From an uncultured Candidatus Thioglobus sp. (GTDB lineage: Bacteria; Pseudomonadota; Gammaproteobacteria; PS1; Pseudothioglobaceae): a DNA stretch of 64,000 nt. The position numbers were made by a program, and so were the translations under genes. Positions 31,226-44,410 of the stretch are shown one piece after another (position 1 is the stretch's first letter; each line of letters begins with the position of its first letter). The notes beneath the pieces are model-generated. The model was not told the DNA's origin, made no database searches, and saw nothing but the letters and a program-made list of their open reading frames with translations. The stretch covers positions 1 through 64,000 of the forward strand of contig CAJQTG010000012.1 in NCBI GenBank assembly GCA_905618925.1. Direction: 5' to 3'.

Positions 31226-31891
31226 TTAATCTAAAGCTATTGTTTTAACGCCACTTTCAGATCCCAAAAGAAGAATATCAGCGCCTCGATTTGCAAAGAG
31301 TCCATTGGTCACAATTCCAACAATGTTGTTTAATCTATTCTCAAGAGCTTTAGGTTCATCTATAGTTAGGCCGTGTATATCAAGTATTAAGTTACCATTA
31401 TCTGTAGTTAATTCTTCTCTTAAGACTGGACTACCACCAATAGATTTAATAATTTCTCGTTTTACGTAGCTTGCAGCCATAGGAATCACTTCAATTGGTA
31501 AAGGAAATTTACCTATTACATCAACAAGTTTGGATTCATCAGCTATACAAATAAATTGCTTGGAGACTGCAGCTACTATCTTTTCACGTGTTAGTGCACC
31601 ACCACCACCCTTTAATAAATTGAGTTGATGATCTGATTCATCAGCGCCATCAACATATACTGAAATTTCTTCAATTTCATTTAAGTTAACAACATTTATT
31701 CCAATGCTCCTTAGTCGGTTTGCAGTGTCAATTGAGCTGGCTACAGCTCCTTGAATTGAGTCTTTAATTGTGGCAAGTTGATCAATGAAAAAATTTGCTG
31801 TTGAGCCTGTCCCAACGCCTATAATAGTCCCTGGAGTTACATACTTAAGTGCAGCTTTAGCAACCTCATTTTTTAATTCGTCTTGGGTCAT
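31226..31891 (-). CDS. rpiA: Ribose-5-phosphate isomerase A
   Basis: [39 protein letters not shown]. Confidence 0.97.
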   Translation of the reverse strand: MTQDELKNEVAKAALKYVTPGTIIGVGTGSTANFFIDQLATIKDSIQGAVASSIDTANRLRSIGINVVNLNEIEEISVYVDGADESDHQLNLLKGGGGALTREKIVAAVSKQFICIADESKLVDVIGKFPLPIEVIPMAASYVKREIIKSIGGSPVLREELTTDNGNLILDIHGLTIDEPKALENRLNNIVGIVTNGLFANRGADILLLGSESGVKTIALD

Positions 31892-31928
31892 TTTCTCTTA
31901 ATTTTTTTGTTCAAAATTATTATACACT

Positions 31929-32516
31929 ATGAAAAAAATAATCCTTGCAACAGGCAATAAAGGCAAAGTGAGGGAACTTAATGCCATGCTTAAGGGCTAC
32001 TATAAGGTAATTTCTCAGAGTGATATGCAGGTAGAAGAAGTTCCAGAGACTGGAGCTACTTTTATTGAAAATGCATTAATAAAAGCTCGAAATGCATCTC
32101 TTCAGTCAAAATTACCCACCCTTGCTGATGATTCTGGGCTTCAAGTTGAAGCGCTTAATGGTGCTCCAGGTATTTATTCTGCAAGGTATGCTGGAGAAGG
32201 CGCAACGGATAAAGATAATATTGAAAAACTTATTTTAAATATGGATCAGCACAGCAATCGCAAAGCTCATTTTTGCTGTGCAATGGTATTTGTAGAGAGT
32301 GCGAATGATATTAATCCAATCATCATTGAAAAACAATGGGAAGGGGAATTATTGAGAGAGCCTATAGGCATTAATGGCTTTGGCTACGATCCTATTTTTT
32401 ATTTACGGGATCATGAATGCAGCTCCGCACAACTTGAGCCTGAGATAAAAAATGAGATATCACATCGAGGTCAAGCTTTAAGTGATCTTTTGAAACAACT
32501 ATTATCTTTTGAATAA
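31929..32516 (+). CDS. rdgB: XTP/dITP pyrophosphatase
   Basis: LATGNKGKVRELNAML, ADDSGLQVEALNGAPGIYSARYAG, GINGFGYDPIF. Confidence 0.97.
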   Translation: MKKIILATGNKGKVRELNAMLKGYYKVISQSDMQVEEVPETGATFIENALIKARNASLQSKLPTLADDSGLQVEALNGAPGIYSARYAGEGATDKDNIEKLILNMDQHSNRKAHFCCAMVFVESANDINPIIIEKQWEGELLREPIGINGFGYDPIFYLRDHECSSAQLEPEIKNEISHRGQALSDLLKQLLSFE

Positions 32517-33642
32517 TTTGCTAGAATTACCTCCACTCGCTCTTTATATTCACTATCCATGGTGTGTAAAGAAATGCCCTTATTGTGATTTTAACTCTCA
32601 TGAGGGAGTTATTCATAATGGCTATATTAAGTCTTTACTTAAAGACTTAGATAATGATTTAAAGTTTGTTCAAAATCGAAAAATTCATTCAATTTTTATT
32701 GGTGGAGGCACACCGAGCTTGATGAGTATAGATGATGCTCATGAGTTATTTGATGGTTTAAATGAAAGACTATCAATATCAAAAAATATTGAAATCACTC
32801 TAGAGGCGAATCCAGGAACATTTGAAATAGATAAGTTTGCTGAATTTCGAAAGGCAGGTATTAATCGCCTTTCCGTTGGCGTGCAATCATTTAAAGATAA
32901 TCAGCTTAAATTTTTAGGAAGAATCCATAGTGGAGATGATGCCTTGAGGGCAATTTCTGAAGCTAAAAAAGTAGGTTTTGATAATTTGAATATTGATTTA
33001 ATGTATGGTTTAAAAGATCAAACTATTGGCATGTGTCTTGAAGATGTGAATCAAGCAATTGAATTAAAACCAAGTCATATTTCTTTTTATCAGCTGACCC
33101 TTGAGCCCAATACATTGTTTGCAAAATACCCACCAAAGCTTCCAATTGACGAAAAGATATGGGATATGGGTGAGCAAGGTGCTGCCCTTTTAAGTCAGAA
33201 AGGCTTCAGACAATATGAAGTGTCAGCTTATAGCGAAAGGCCTTCAGAGCATAATATAAATTACTGGAAATTTGGAGATTATATTGGTATTGGAGCTGGT
33301 GCGCATGGAAAAATAACAGATGTTGAGTCACAACAAATATTTAGAACACTTAAGCCTAAATCACCAAAAGACTACTTATCTAAAATGCAAAGTGGAGTAA
33401 CTATTTCAACTAAAAAAGAAGTGGGTAATGTGGCTTTTGAATTTATGCTTAATAGTCTTAGGCTAAAAGATGGTTTTAGCTCTTCATTATTTGAATCAAG
33501 AACAGGGTTATTAGTCGAATCTTTGAACTCTGAGCTAGAAAGGGCAGAACATCTTGGTTTATTGGATAATAAAAATAATTGGATAAAGCCTACAACAAAA
33601 GGTTTTAATTTTCTTAACGAGCTGCAAGAAATTTTTTTATAA
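32509..33642 (+). CDS. hemW: HemW-like radical SAM protein
   Basis: YIHYPWCVKKCPYCDFNSH, FIGGGTPSLM, RLSVGVQSF, GIGAGAHGK. Confidence 0.94.
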   Translation: MNNLLELPPLALYIHYPWCVKKCPYCDFNSHEGVIHNGYIKSLLKDLDNDLKFVQNRKIHSIFIGGGTPSLMSIDDAHELFDGLNERLSISKNIEITLEANPGTFEIDKFAEFRKAGINRLSVGVQSFKDNQLKFLGRIHSGDDALRAISEAKKVGFDNLNIDLMYGLKDQTIGMCLEDVNQAIELKPSHISFYQLTLEPNTLFAKYPPKLPIDEKIWDMGEQGAALLSQKGFRQYEVSAYSERPSEHNINYWKFGDYIGIGAGAHGKITDVESQQIFRTLKPKSPKDYLSKMQSGVTISTKKEVGNVAFEFMLNSLRLKDGFSSSLFESRTGLLVESLNSELERAEHLGLLDNKNNWIKPTTKGFNFLNELQEIFL

Positions 33643-33677
33643 ACCCCTTTTATTTACTATGATTAAAATTTTTAGGT

Positions 33678-33697
33678 AAACCCTGCCATTGGGGTTT
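33678..33697. promoter_or_regulatory. Hairpin with an alternative upstream arm in the argB leader
   Basis: AAACCC (33678) or AAACCCC (33641) can both pair with GGGGTTT (33691-33697). Confidence 0.25.
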
Positions 33698-33729
33698 GTG
33701 ACTGTTAAAATACTTTCTAGTTTTTATAA

Positions 33730-35466
<1,737 letters not shown>

Positions 35467-35467
<1 letters not shown>

Positions 35468-36105
35468 TGATTGCTGCTAATTTAAAGCGGGTAAATTTAC
35501 GTATTGATTCTATTGAACATCATCATGAAGTGCAGTTAATTGCAGTTAGCAAAACTCGTTCTAATTCTGAAATCCAAGAGGCTGTAAATGCTGGTCAAGT
35601 TCATTTTGGAGAAAATTATTTACAAGAATCCCTTGATAAAATTTCTTTTTTTAAAGAAAGGGAGTTAATATGGCATTTTATTGGTCCAATTCAATCAAAT
35701 AAAACAGCCTTAATAGCAGAAAATTTTGATTGGGTTCACAGTGTTGATAGACTTAAAATTGCAAAAAGACTCAGTGATCAAAGAGACCCTAGTTTAGGTA
35801 AACTCAATATTCTTATTCAGATAAATATTGATGAAGAGCAGACTAAGTCTGGGTTGTTACTTAAAGATGTAAATGAGATTATTTCAGAAGTAAGTAATCT
35901 GCCTAATTTATCTTTGAGAGGTTTTATGTGTATTCCAAGTCCAGAAAACTCAGCTAAGAGTTTTAGTGAAATGTCAGATTTAATATCAAAATATCCTTTT
36001 CTTGATACACTTTCGATGGGCATGTCTTCTGATTTAGAGCTTGCGATACAAAACGGCGCAACCCTAGTGCGAGTAGGAACTGATATTTTTGGGCCAAGAA
36101 GTTAA
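35467..36105 (+). CDS. YggS-family PLP homeostasis protein
   Basis: LIAVSKTRSNSEIQEAVNAGQVHFGENYLQE, WHFIGPIQSNK, LSMGMSSDLELAIQNGATLVRVGTDIFG. Confidence 0.95.
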
Positions 36106-36136
36106 TTACTAATGCATTTTTCAGGATGATAATGAT

Positions 36137-36628
36137 ATGAAAGCAAGATTACTTATTACGGGTGGAACAATTGATAAGGTCTATAACCAGTCAAATGGTG
36201 GGCTTGAGTTTGATAAAACTCACTTTCCAGAAATGATATCTAGATCAAGAGTTGAAGTCGACTTGGCTCTTGAACAGGTTCTTCTAATTGATAGTTTGGA
36301 TATGGTTGACGCAGATCGAGATCTAATAATAGATAGGTGCATTAGTTGTGAGGAAAAATTTGTTTTAATTACTCATGGCACAGATACCATGTGCGACACA
36401 GCTAAGATTTTGGGGGAGACCTCAATTGACAAAACAATTGTTTTATTTGGCTCAATGGTGCCCTATGCTGTGAATAACTCAGATGCTTTATTTAATTTTG
36501 GATGTGCTTTAGGGTCTCTTCAGTTACTAGAGCCTGGTGTTTATGTTGCAATGAATGGAAGGGTTTTACCATGGAGTAATGTTAAAAAAAATAGGAGTTT
36601 AGGCGTCTTTCAGGCCTTGGACTCCTAA
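36137..36628 (+). CDS. Asparaginase N-terminal-domain protein (short, single domain)
   Basis: GGTIDKVYN and LITHGTDTMCDTA motifs; 163 aa, lacks the second asparaginase domain. Confidence 0.8.
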   Translation: MKARLLITGGTIDKVYNQSNGGLEFDKTHFPEMISRSRVEVDLALEQVLLIDSLDMVDADRDLIIDRCISCEEKFVLITHGTDTMCDTAKILGETSIDKTIVLFGSMVPYAVNNSDALFNFGCALGSLQLLEPGVYVAMNGRVLPWSNVKKNRSLGVFQALDS

Positions 36629-36645
36629 GTTTGCATAATAGCTCT

Positions 36646-37107
36646 TTACTTTAAGCTATCAAGCATATATTGAACTGTTAGTTTGATTTCATTATCTGAG
36701 CAGTCCATACAAGTTCCTCTTGCAGGCATGCCGCCCTTACCTGCAATAGCAGATAAAGTAAGTTTTTCAAGTCCTAAATCAATTCTTGGAGCCCAGTCTT
36801 CTAGTGAGGCGTATTTAGGTGCACCCATTACTCCAGAGCTATGACAGCTTATGCAGTTAGCATTATATATTTTTTCTCCAGAGCGCGCAGCTTTTCCTGA
36901 ACTTTCAGATGAAGCAACAACAATACTACTATCTATTCGAACTTCGCCTATGGGTTTTATTCTTTCAAGTAAGGCGCTATCAATCATGATGTCATCACTA
37001 GATGACTCTGTACTTGATGAGTTGAGAGCTTTATAGCCAATAAAAAACATAGCAAGCACCCAAACGATAATCATTAGTTTTGAAGAACCTTTAGAACCCT
37101 TACTCAT
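36646..37107 (-). CDS. Cytochrome c5-like
   Basis: CISCH haem motif, TM anchor, GKGGMPARGTCMDCSDNEI. Confidence 0.9.
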   Translation of the reverse strand: MSKGSKGSSKLMIIVWVLAMFFIGYKALNSSSTESSSDDIMIDSALLERIKPIGEVRIDSSIVVASSESSGKAARSGEKIYNANCISCHSSGVMGAPKYASLEDWAPRIDLGLEKLTLSAIAGKGGMPARGTCMDCSDNEIKLTVQYMLDSLK

Positions 37108-37188
37108 TGCATCTTTCCTTAGATTACATTAAATTCCGGAATATTATACATTTGGTTATAATAACTTGCAGTTTAATGCAACAAAAAT

Positions 37189-39708
37189 ATGCTTAAAAAA
37201 ACTCTATTACGAAGCTTCAATGTTCTAAAGATTAGTACATGGATATCTACACTTATCGCTTTTGCTTTATTAACGCTTGTTGCTTTTTTTATATTATTCC
37301 CCCAGACTATTAAAGGATCAATAGAGGATCGCCTTTCTCAAGTCAGTGGTTTAGATGTTAGTATTGATAAGGTGTCTTTAGAGTTTCAAGATAATGAGCT
37401 CTTATTGGCAGTTAGGAATGTTGAAATTAGCGCGGAAGGATTAGAACCAATTGCTTCAATAGATGTCTTAAGATGGGATGCTAATTTAATTGCGCTATAT
37501 AAGGGAATTGAAATACCTAGTCATATTGACTTAAATGAACTATTAATCGACACTTCTGCGCTTGATCAGTATGTTTCGATTATAAATACAGAGTCAGTTT
37601 TGTCTAGTCTTGGATTATCTGGCCTTTTGGCGCTTAAATCGCTTTCTATCAATCGAACAAAATTAATTGGAGATCAGCCAATTGAGCTTGCACCTATTGA
37701 AATTACAAGAAATAAGCAAAAGGTAAGTTTATCAATGAGAGATCAGTCTATCTTTAGTGATTCTCAAGTTCCTAAGCTTGGGAGTACGGTCAATATAAGC
37801 AGTTCTATTGATGTTTCAAAAGCAAGAGAGGACAGAATTGTAGTCATTCCTTTTTCACTAAAAAATGAAGATTTTAACCTCTCAGCTCAGCTTAAAATTT
37901 TTACTCAACAAGACAAGGTGTATCTTGAGTTTGAGAGCTACATTGATCAGATTGAGGTTTCAAAAATTAATCAAAATATACCTAAAATTCTTGCCAACAC
38001 AGAGGGTGCTCGATGGATTAACGATGTTTTAACGGAAGGTATTTTGACTGACATTATGCTGACAACTCGTTTTAATATGTCAGGAGATCTTGAAACGCCA
38101 AATACAAAATTTTCAGCAAACCTTGATGGCGCTAAAATAAATCTTAGTGCTGATTGGCCTTCTATTGAAGAGCTAGATGCAAAAGTTACCTTTTCAAACG
38201 ATTATTTAAAAATAGTTGGAAATAAAGCAAGTATAGATGGGATTGATTTAAGTTACCTAAGCATCACTACAAAGGATTTTAATGAGCCTAATGCTGCTCT
38301 ATCATTAAATGGTAGATTTAGCTCACAAAGCAAAAAAATTGCTAAATTTATAACGCAGTCCCCAGTCCCTTTAAAAATTAAAAGTTATTTTGATGAGTTT
38401 GAACTTAACGGTAAGCTATGGGGCAACGTTAATTTAGTAGTGCCACTTCAAAGATCTAGTGGTCAAAAAACTAAAATTACTTTTGATATGTTCGCGTCTG
38501 AAAACTCATTAATTCTTCTTTCTGGAAAATTAAAAGTTGATGAATTTAGTTCACAATTTTCTTTTAGTGATGGAGTAATAAGAACTAAAGGTAAGGGAAT
38601 TATTGGTGGAGAGCTTTTTCAAATATCTTTAAACCCTAAAAATTGGATTGATGATCAAAAAAATAACTTTAGAGTTAAGTTAAGTCATTTGGCTAGCGTT
38701 ACTGATGTCTATATTACTAAAAATATACCTAATCAATGGCTAAGCCTAATTGAATCAGATGACCTGCAAGCTAATCTCACCTTAACTATAGATAATAATA
38801 GTAATTATTTTATTAAATTGAAAGACTTAAATGTTAATAATTTTGAAAATGTAGACTTATGGAAGTTAGCACCAAATATGTTTCCTAGTTTTCGTTTATC
38901 CTCTAAGAATGCTAGATTTAATGGCAGAACCATTCCTAATCTTGAGGCTGAATTAGTTAACAATGGAAGTGTGATGGAGATTAAAAATTTAATTTTTGAA
39001 AATATTGGCCTCAGTAATGAAGATTTAATTTTTAATGGAAATTGGCTTAATGGCAAGACTTTACTTAGAGCTAAAGCCTCTAATGATAACTTATCAGACT
39101 TTTTAACTAAATTTGGAGTTGATGAGTCTGTTATTGGGGGCAGTTTTAATGTTGATTTGAGATTGTATTGCGAATGTGAGCCATGGCAGGTTTCTTTAAA
39201 TAAAGTTAGTGGTTTTATGAAGGCAGATGTCGAAAAAGGAGTTTTTACTAATCAAGATCCAAATCTTTTTAAGCTTCTTTCATATATTAACCTTGAATCT
39301 ATTGCAAATAGGTTGAGACTTTCAAGAGGCGAATTGAGAGAGCAGGGCTATGTATATGATCAAATAAACGCTAAGTTATTATTTAATAATGGAGTTGCCA
39401 AAGTAGATTATTTTCTAGTAGAAAGTGAAGAGAGTGATATTGAGCTTACTGGCTCTATTGACCTAATTAAAAGAGACTATAATTTAGCAGCTAATGTGCA
39501 GCCTTCAATCGCTGATGCGATTCCACTTGCTACCTATTTAGCTGGAGGTGGATTGGCTGGGCTAGGAGTTTGGGCGGCAGATAAAATGCTTTTTGGCGGC
39601 AAGGTTATAGGCGAACTATTAGACAATGCTGTTGAGATAACGTTTCTGATTTCTGGCCCATGGTCTGAGCCAATTATTGAAAAACTAGTTGGAGTTAAGG
39701 TTTTATGA
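37189..39708 (+). CDS. YhdP/AsmA-like (TIGR02099-type) membrane-associated protein
   Basis: N-terminal TM, AsmA-like repeats, C-terminal DYNLAANVQPSIADAIPLATYLAGGGLAGLGVWAADKML; upstream of tldD. Confidence 0.85.
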   Translation: MLKKTLLRSFNVLKISTWISTLIAFALLTLVAFFILFPQTIKGSIEDRLSQVSGLDVSIDKVSLEFQDNELLLAVRNVEISAEGLEPIASIDVLRWDANLIALYKGIEIPSHIDLNELLIDTSALDQYVSIINTESVLSSLGLSGLLALKSLSINRTKLIGDQPIELAPIEITRNKQKVSLSMRDQSIFSDSQVPKLGSTVNISSSIDVSKAREDRIVVIPFSLKNEDFNLSAQLKIFTQQDKVYLEFESYIDQIEVSKINQNIPKILANTEGARWINDVLTEGILTDIMLTTRFNMSGDLETPNTKFSANLDGAKINLSADWPSIEELDAKVTFSNDYLKIVGNKASIDGIDLSYLSITTKDFNEPNAALSLNGRFSSQSKKIAKFITQSPVPLKIKSYFDEFELNGKLWGNVNLVVPLQRSSGQKTKITFDMFASENSLILLSGKLKVDEFSSQFSFSDGVIRTKGKGIIGGELFQISLNPKNWIDDQKNNFRVKLSHLASVTDVYITKNIPNQWLSLIESDDLQANLTLTIDNNSNYFIKLKDLNVNNFENVDLWKLAPNMFPSFRLSSKNARFNGRTIPNLEAELVNNGSVMEIKNLIFENIGLSNEDLIFNGNWLNGKTLLRAKASNDNLSDFLTKFGVDESVIGGSFNVDLRLYCECEPWQVSLNKVSGFMKADVEKGVFTNQDPNLFKLLSYINLESIANRLRLSRGELREQGYVYDQINAKLLFNNGVAKVDYFLVESEESDIELTGSIDLIKRDYNLAANVQPSIADAIPLATYLAGGGLAGLGVWAADKMLFGGKVIGELLDNAVEITFLISGPWSEPIIEKLVGVKVL

Positions 39709-41123
39709 TTAATCAATTACTTAATGAACACAAAATTAATGAGAATGAAGTATTTAATTTGCTAAGTTCATTATCTGAGACTGGCTCAGAATACTCTGAT
39801 TTATATTTTCAACACTCAGTTGCAGAGTCCTGGGTTCTCGATGAAGGGATAGTTAAAGACGGCTCTTATAATATTAGTCATGGCGTTGGGGCTCGATGTG
39901 TTTCAGGCGATAAAACTGGCTTTTCATATTCTGATGATCTTAATATTAAGGCTATTCAAGGAGCTGTAGATTTTGCAAAAGGCATATCTGACAGTAAGTC
40001 TAATAAATATCCAGAGATTTTAAAGACTATAGATTACCCCTCAAAATATGCCGCCTTAAGTCCACTTGATAGCTTAACTTCAAAACAAAAAGTTGACCTA
40101 CTTAGAGAAATTAATTCGATTGCAAGGAAAGAGCCCAAAGTTGTTCAAGTGAGCGCTTCTTTATCTGGGGCCTATACAGAGGTTTTAATTGCTTCTACAG
40201 ATGGCGTTTATCAAATAGATTGCAGACCAATGGTCAGAGTAAGCGTAACGGTTATTGTGGAGGATAATGGAAGGATAGAGCAAGCCTCAAGTGGCGGGGG
40301 TGGTCGTTATGATTATGGCTACTTTGCAAGTAATTCGCTTGCTGAAACTTACACTAAAGAAGCTCTTCGTTTAGCTTTTGTCGCGCTTGAATCTAAAGAT
40401 GCTCCAGCTGGGAAAATGCCTGTTATTTTAGGCTCTGGATGGCCTGGTGTCTTATTGCATGAAGCTATTGGACATGGCCTAGAAGGAGATTTTAATCGAA
40501 AAGGGAGCTCTGTTTTTAGTGGAAAAATTGGTGAAAAGATAGCGAGTGATAAATGCACTATTGTAGATAACGGAACAATCGCTAATCGTCGTGGTAGCCT
40601 CACAATTGATGATGAAGGAACTCCAACTCAAGAAACGACATTGATAGAGAATGGAATATTAAAGGGCTACATGATGGATAAGATGAATGGTCGTCTCATG
40701 AATAAACCTAGTACTGGAAATGGAAGGCGGGAATCTTATGCGCATATACCAATGCCAAGAATGACCAATACGTATATGCTAAATGGAGAGGATCATTTTG
40801 ATGACATGATTTCTTCTGTTGAGAATGGCATTTATGCGAAGAATTTCGATGGTGGCCAAGTTGATATTACTTCTGGAAAATTTGTTTTTTCAGCCAATGA
40901 GGCCTATTTAATAAAAAATGGAAAAATAACAACTCCTATCAAAGGAGCTACTCTTATTGGTGCTGGAGATGAAGTTCTCCATCAAATTTCTATGGTGGGT
41001 GATGACTTAAAACTTGATCCAGGAGTTGGCGTTTGTGGGAAAGATGGCCAAAGTGTTCCAGTTGGTGTTGGCCAGCCGAGTTTAAAAATTGACATGTTAA
41101 CTGTTGGCGGAACACAGTTATAG
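39705..41123 (+). CDS. tldD: Metalloprotease TldD
   Basis: HEAIGHGLEGDFNRKGSSVFSG, DDEGTPTQET. Confidence 0.97.
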   Translation: MINQLLNEHKINENEVFNLLSSLSETGSEYSDLYFQHSVAESWVLDEGIVKDGSYNISHGVGARCVSGDKTGFSYSDDLNIKAIQGAVDFAKGISDSKSNKYPEILKTIDYPSKYAALSPLDSLTSKQKVDLLREINSIARKEPKVVQVSASLSGAYTEVLIASTDGVYQIDCRPMVRVSVTVIVEDNGRIEQASSGGGGRYDYGYFASNSLAETYTKEALRLAFVALESKDAPAGKMPVILGSGWPGVLLHEAIGHGLEGDFNRKGSSVFSGKIGEKIASDKCTIVDNGTIANRRGSLTIDDEGTPTQETTLIENGILKGYMMDKMNGRLMNKPSTGNGRRESYAHIPMPRMTNTYMLNGEDHFDDMISSVENGIYAKNFDGGQVDITSGKFVFSANEAYLIKNGKITTPIKGATLIGAGDEVLHQISMVGDDLKLDPGVGVCGKDGQSVPVGVGQPSLKIDMLTVGGTQL

Positions 41124-41217
41124 TTCGTTGTCTTTTTTGCAATTATTTGAAGGCTAATAACTAGCTGTTTTACAATAATCTTGTTATAATATATCGTTGT
41201 TTAATTTAGGATAAACA

Positions 41218-41574
41218 ATGCTCGAAAATTATCTACCAATTATCGTATTTATTTTCCTTGGGATAGCCTTTGGAGTAGGACTTACGCTGGTTGGTTATCT
41301 TCTCGGTCCAAGCAACCCTGGTGAGGAAAAAAACTCACAGTTTGAGTGTGGATTCCCTGCATTTGATGACTCGCGGATGCACTTTAATATCCGCTACTAT
41401 CTTGTTGCTATTTTGTTTGTTCTGTTTGATTTAGAAGTTGCATTTTTTATTCCTTGGGCAGTAGTTCAAGCAAAACTTGGATGGTTTGGATTTTTTGCTA
41501 TGTCTATTTTCTTACTACTACTCGTAGTTGGTTTTATTTTCGAATGGAAGAAAGGTGCATTAGAGTGGGAATAA
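41218..41574 (+). CDS. nuoA: NADH-quinone oxidoreductase subunit A
   Basis: ECGFPAFDDSRMHFNIRYYLVAILFVLFDLEVAFFIPW. Confidence 0.97.
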   Translation: MLENYLPIIVFIFLGIAFGVGLTLVGYLLGPSNPGEEKNSQFECGFPAFDDSRMHFNIRYYLVAILFVLFDLEVAFFIPWAVVQAKLGWFGFFAMSIFLLLLVVGFIFEWKKGALEWE

Positions 41575-41586
41575 TGAGGATTAAAT

Positions 41587-42066
41587 ATGGCTATTGAAGG
41601 TTTAATGAAGGAAGGCTTTGTTACCACGTCACTTGATAAGGTTATTAACTGGGCAAGGACTGGATCGCTATGGCCTATGACGTTTGGTCTTGCATGCTGT
41701 GCTGTTGAAATGATGGAAGCAGGTTCAGCACGTTATGATCTTGATCGTTTTGGGATAGTTTTCCGACCAACTCCTCGCCAGTCTGATCTCATGATTGTTG
41801 CTGGAACTCTAACGAATAAGATGGCGCCAGCATTGCGTAAAGTTTATGATCAAATGCCGGATCCAAAATATGTTCTTTCAATGGGTTCTTGTGCAAATGG
41901 TGGGGGCTATTACCATTATTCTTATGCTGTTGTTAGGGGCTGTGATCGTATTGTTCCTGTTGATGTTTACGTACCTGGATGTCCGCCAACTGCAGAAGCA
42001 CTCCTTTATGGAATTCTTCAATTGCAAGATAAAATTCGAAGAACTAACACTATTGCTCGCACTTAA
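41587..42066 (+). CDS. nuoB: NADH-quinone oxidoreductase subunit B
   Basis: [50 protein letters not shown]. Confidence 0.98.
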   Translation: MAIEGLMKEGFVTTSLDKVINWARTGSLWPMTFGLACCAVEMMEAGSARYDLDRFGIVFRPTPRQSDLMIVAGTLTNKMAPALRKVYDQMPDPKYVLSMGSCANGGGYYHYSYAVVRGCDRIVPVDVYVPGCPPTAEALLYGILQLQDKIRRTNTIART

Positions 42067-42069
42067 GCT

Positions 42070-42684
42070 ATGAAAGAATTTAAGAAAAATCTGGCTAAAG
42101 CTTTTGGTAAAGAAAACCTAAGTGAATCTTTTGATGAACTAACGCTAGTAATTAATAGTGATGATGTTATTGAGGTGTGCACGCAATTACGCGATGATTT
42201 TAATTTCGATATTTTGGTTGATTTGTGCGGAATTGACTATCTTACTTACGGTGAATCAGATTGGAATGGAAATGCAAGTTCTTCAGGTTTTGGTAGGGCA
42301 CGCCAAGCACAAAAATCATCAAATAAAAAAGAGCAAAGGTTTGGAGTTATTTATCACCTTCTTTCGGTTTCAGATAATCAGAGATTAAGGGTTAAAGCAC
42401 TTCTTTCTTCAGAAAACCTAATGATTAAATCTGTAACAAAAATTTGGAACTGTGCTGACTGGTATGAAAGGGAAGCATTTGATTTATTTGGAATTTTGTT
42501 TGAAAACCATAATGATCTTAGAAGAATACTGACAGACTATGGCTTTGTTGGCCATCCCTTAAGGAAAGATTTTCCAATGATTGGGGAAGTCGAAATGAGA
42601 TATGACGAAGAGCTAGGCAGAGTTGTCTATGAGCCTGTAAGCATTGAGCCAAATATAAATGTCCCTCGAGTCATAAGGAAATAA
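42070..42684 (+). CDS. nuoC: NADH-quinone oxidoreductase subunit C
   Basis: [39 protein letters not shown]. Confidence 0.97.
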   Translation: MKEFKKNLAKAFGKENLSESFDELTLVINSDDVIEVCTQLRDDFNFDILVDLCGIDYLTYGESDWNGNASSSGFGRARQAQKSSNKKEQRFGVIYHLLSVSDNQRLRVKALLSSENLMIKSVTKIWNCADWYEREAFDLFGILFENHNDLRRILTDYGFVGHPLRKDFPMIGEVEMRYDEELGRVVYEPVSIEPNINVPRVIRK

Positions 42685-42686
42685 CT

Positions 42687-43940
42687 ATGTCTGAGATGAA
42701 AAATTACACACTTAATTTTGGACCGCAGCACCCTGCTGCACATGGAGTTCTTAGATTAATTCTTGAGCTCGATGGTGAGGTCGTAGAGCGTGCGGATCCT
42801 CATATTGGACTTCTTCACAGAGGCACGGAAAAACTAGCTGAATCTAAGCCTTATAATCAGTCTATTGGATATATGGATCGTCTTGATTACGTCTCTATGA
42901 TGTGCAATGAGCATGCTTATGTAATGGGAATAGAAAAGATGCTAGGCCTTAAGATTCCTGAGCGTGCTGAGTATATTAGAGTTATGTTTGACGAAATTAC
43001 TCGAATCATGAATCACCTTATGTGGATCGGAACTCACGCACTAGATGTTGGCGCTATGAGTGTTTTCTTGTATGCTTTTCGAGAGCGCGAGGCTCTAATT
43101 GATTGTTATGAAGCCGTAAGTGGCTCAAGAATGCATGCAACTTATTATAGGCCAGGTGGAGTCTATAGGGACTTGCCAGACAAGATGCCCCAATATCTTA
43201 AGTCTAAATTAAGAAGTGATAAAAAGCTTGAAGAGATTAATAGAAATCGTCAAGGCTCATTACTTGACTTTATTGAAGATTTTGCAATTAACTTCCCAAA
43301 AAGTATTAAGCAATACTCTGATTTATTGACTGATAATAGGATTTGGAAACAGAGGCTTGTAAATATTGCTATTATTTCTGCTGAGCGCGCAAAACAACTT
43401 GGTTTTACTGGAGCTATGCTAAGAGGTTCTGGAGTTGAATGGGACATTAGAAAAAATGAGCCCTATTCAGTTTATGAAAAATTAGAGTTTGATGTTCCAG
43501 TTGGCGTAACTGGTGATTGCTATGATCGATATCTTGTGCGAATGGAAGAGATGCGTCAATCAACTAGAATTATAAATCAATGTGTTTTATGGCTTAAAGC
43601 TAATCCTGGGCCGGTAATGTCAGATGATCATAAAGTTACTCCTCCAAACCGTGAAGCTATGAAAGATGATATGGAATCACTGATCCATCACTTTAAATTA
43701 TTTACAGAAGGATTCTGTATTCCCGAAGGTGAGAGTTATACTGCTGTTGAGGCTCCCAAAGGTGAGTTTGGAGTTTATCTAGTCTCAGATGGAGCTAATA
43801 AGCCTTACAGAGTAAAAATTAGAGCACCTGGTTTTCCTCATCTTGCTTCAATGGATGAAATGTCAAAGGGCCATATGCTTTCAGATGTAGTGACCATTAT
43901 TGGTTCTCAAGATATTGTTTTTGGAGAGGTTGATAGATGA
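42687..43940 (+). CDS. nuoD: NADH-quinone oxidoreductase subunit D
   Basis: [26 protein letters not shown]. Confidence 0.98.
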   Translation: MSEMKNYTLNFGPQHPAAHGVLRLILELDGEVVERADPHIGLLHRGTEKLAESKPYNQSIGYMDRLDYVSMMCNEHAYVMGIEKMLGLKIPERAEYIRVMFDEITRIMNHLMWIGTHALDVGAMSVFLYAFREREALIDCYEAVSGSRMHATYYRPGGVYRDLPDKMPQYLKSKLRSDKKLEEINRNRQGSLLDFIEDFAINFPKSIKQYSDLLTDNRIWKQRLVNIAIISAERAKQLGFTGAMLRGSGVEWDIRKNEPYSVYEKLEFDVPVGVTGDCYDRYLVRMEEMRQSTRIINQCVLWLKANPGPVMSDDHKVTPPNREAMKDDMESLIHHFKLFTEGFCIPEGESYTAVEAPKGEFGVYLVSDGANKPYRVKIRAPGFPHLASMDEMSKGHMLSDVVTIIGSQDIVFGEVDR

Positions 43941-44410
43941 TTTCTGATCAAGCAAAAAAAGAAATTGATTTTTGGGTAACAAAATATCCAGAGGGAAGGC
44001 AAAGTTCAGCCGTAATGCAGGCACTAACAATTGTTCAGAATGAAAATGGTGGAAGCTTGACTGGTGAGCTCATGCAAGAAGTTGCTGATCACCTTCAAAT
44101 GCCTACAATCAGTGTGCAAGAAGTTGCTACTTTTTATGAAAACTATAACCATAAACCAGTAGGCAAGAATATTATTCGTTTTTGCCACAATATTTCTTGC
44201 ATGCTCAATGGCTCAGATGAGCTAATCTCATATCTTGAAGAAAAGTTAGAAGTAAAGACTGGTGAGGTAAGTAAGGATGGACTGGTAAGTGTTAAGAAAG
44301 TTGAATGTCTGGGTGCCTGTGTTGGTGGCCCTATGTGCCAGATCGGTGATCAATATCATGAACATTTAACGCCGAGTAAATTAGATAATATTTTGGATAA
44401 TTTAAAATGA
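43937..44410 (+). CDS. nuoE: NADH-quinone oxidoreductase subunit E
   Basis: Thioredoxin-like 2Fe-2S ([11 protein letters not shown]...[15 protein letters not shown]). Confidence 0.97.
   Translation: MISDQAKKEIDFWVTKYPEGRQSSAVMQALTIVQNENGGSLTGELMQEVADHLQMPTISVQEVATFYENYNHKPVGKNIIRFCHNISCMLNGSDELISYLEEKLEVKTGEVSKDGLVSVKKVECLGACVGGPMCQIGDQYHEHLTPSKLDNILDNLK

Noticed and set aside
37133-37142. ATTCCGGAAT palindrome between the c5 and yhdP-like genes
   Set aside because: Only 10 bp and common by chance; no supporting repeats.
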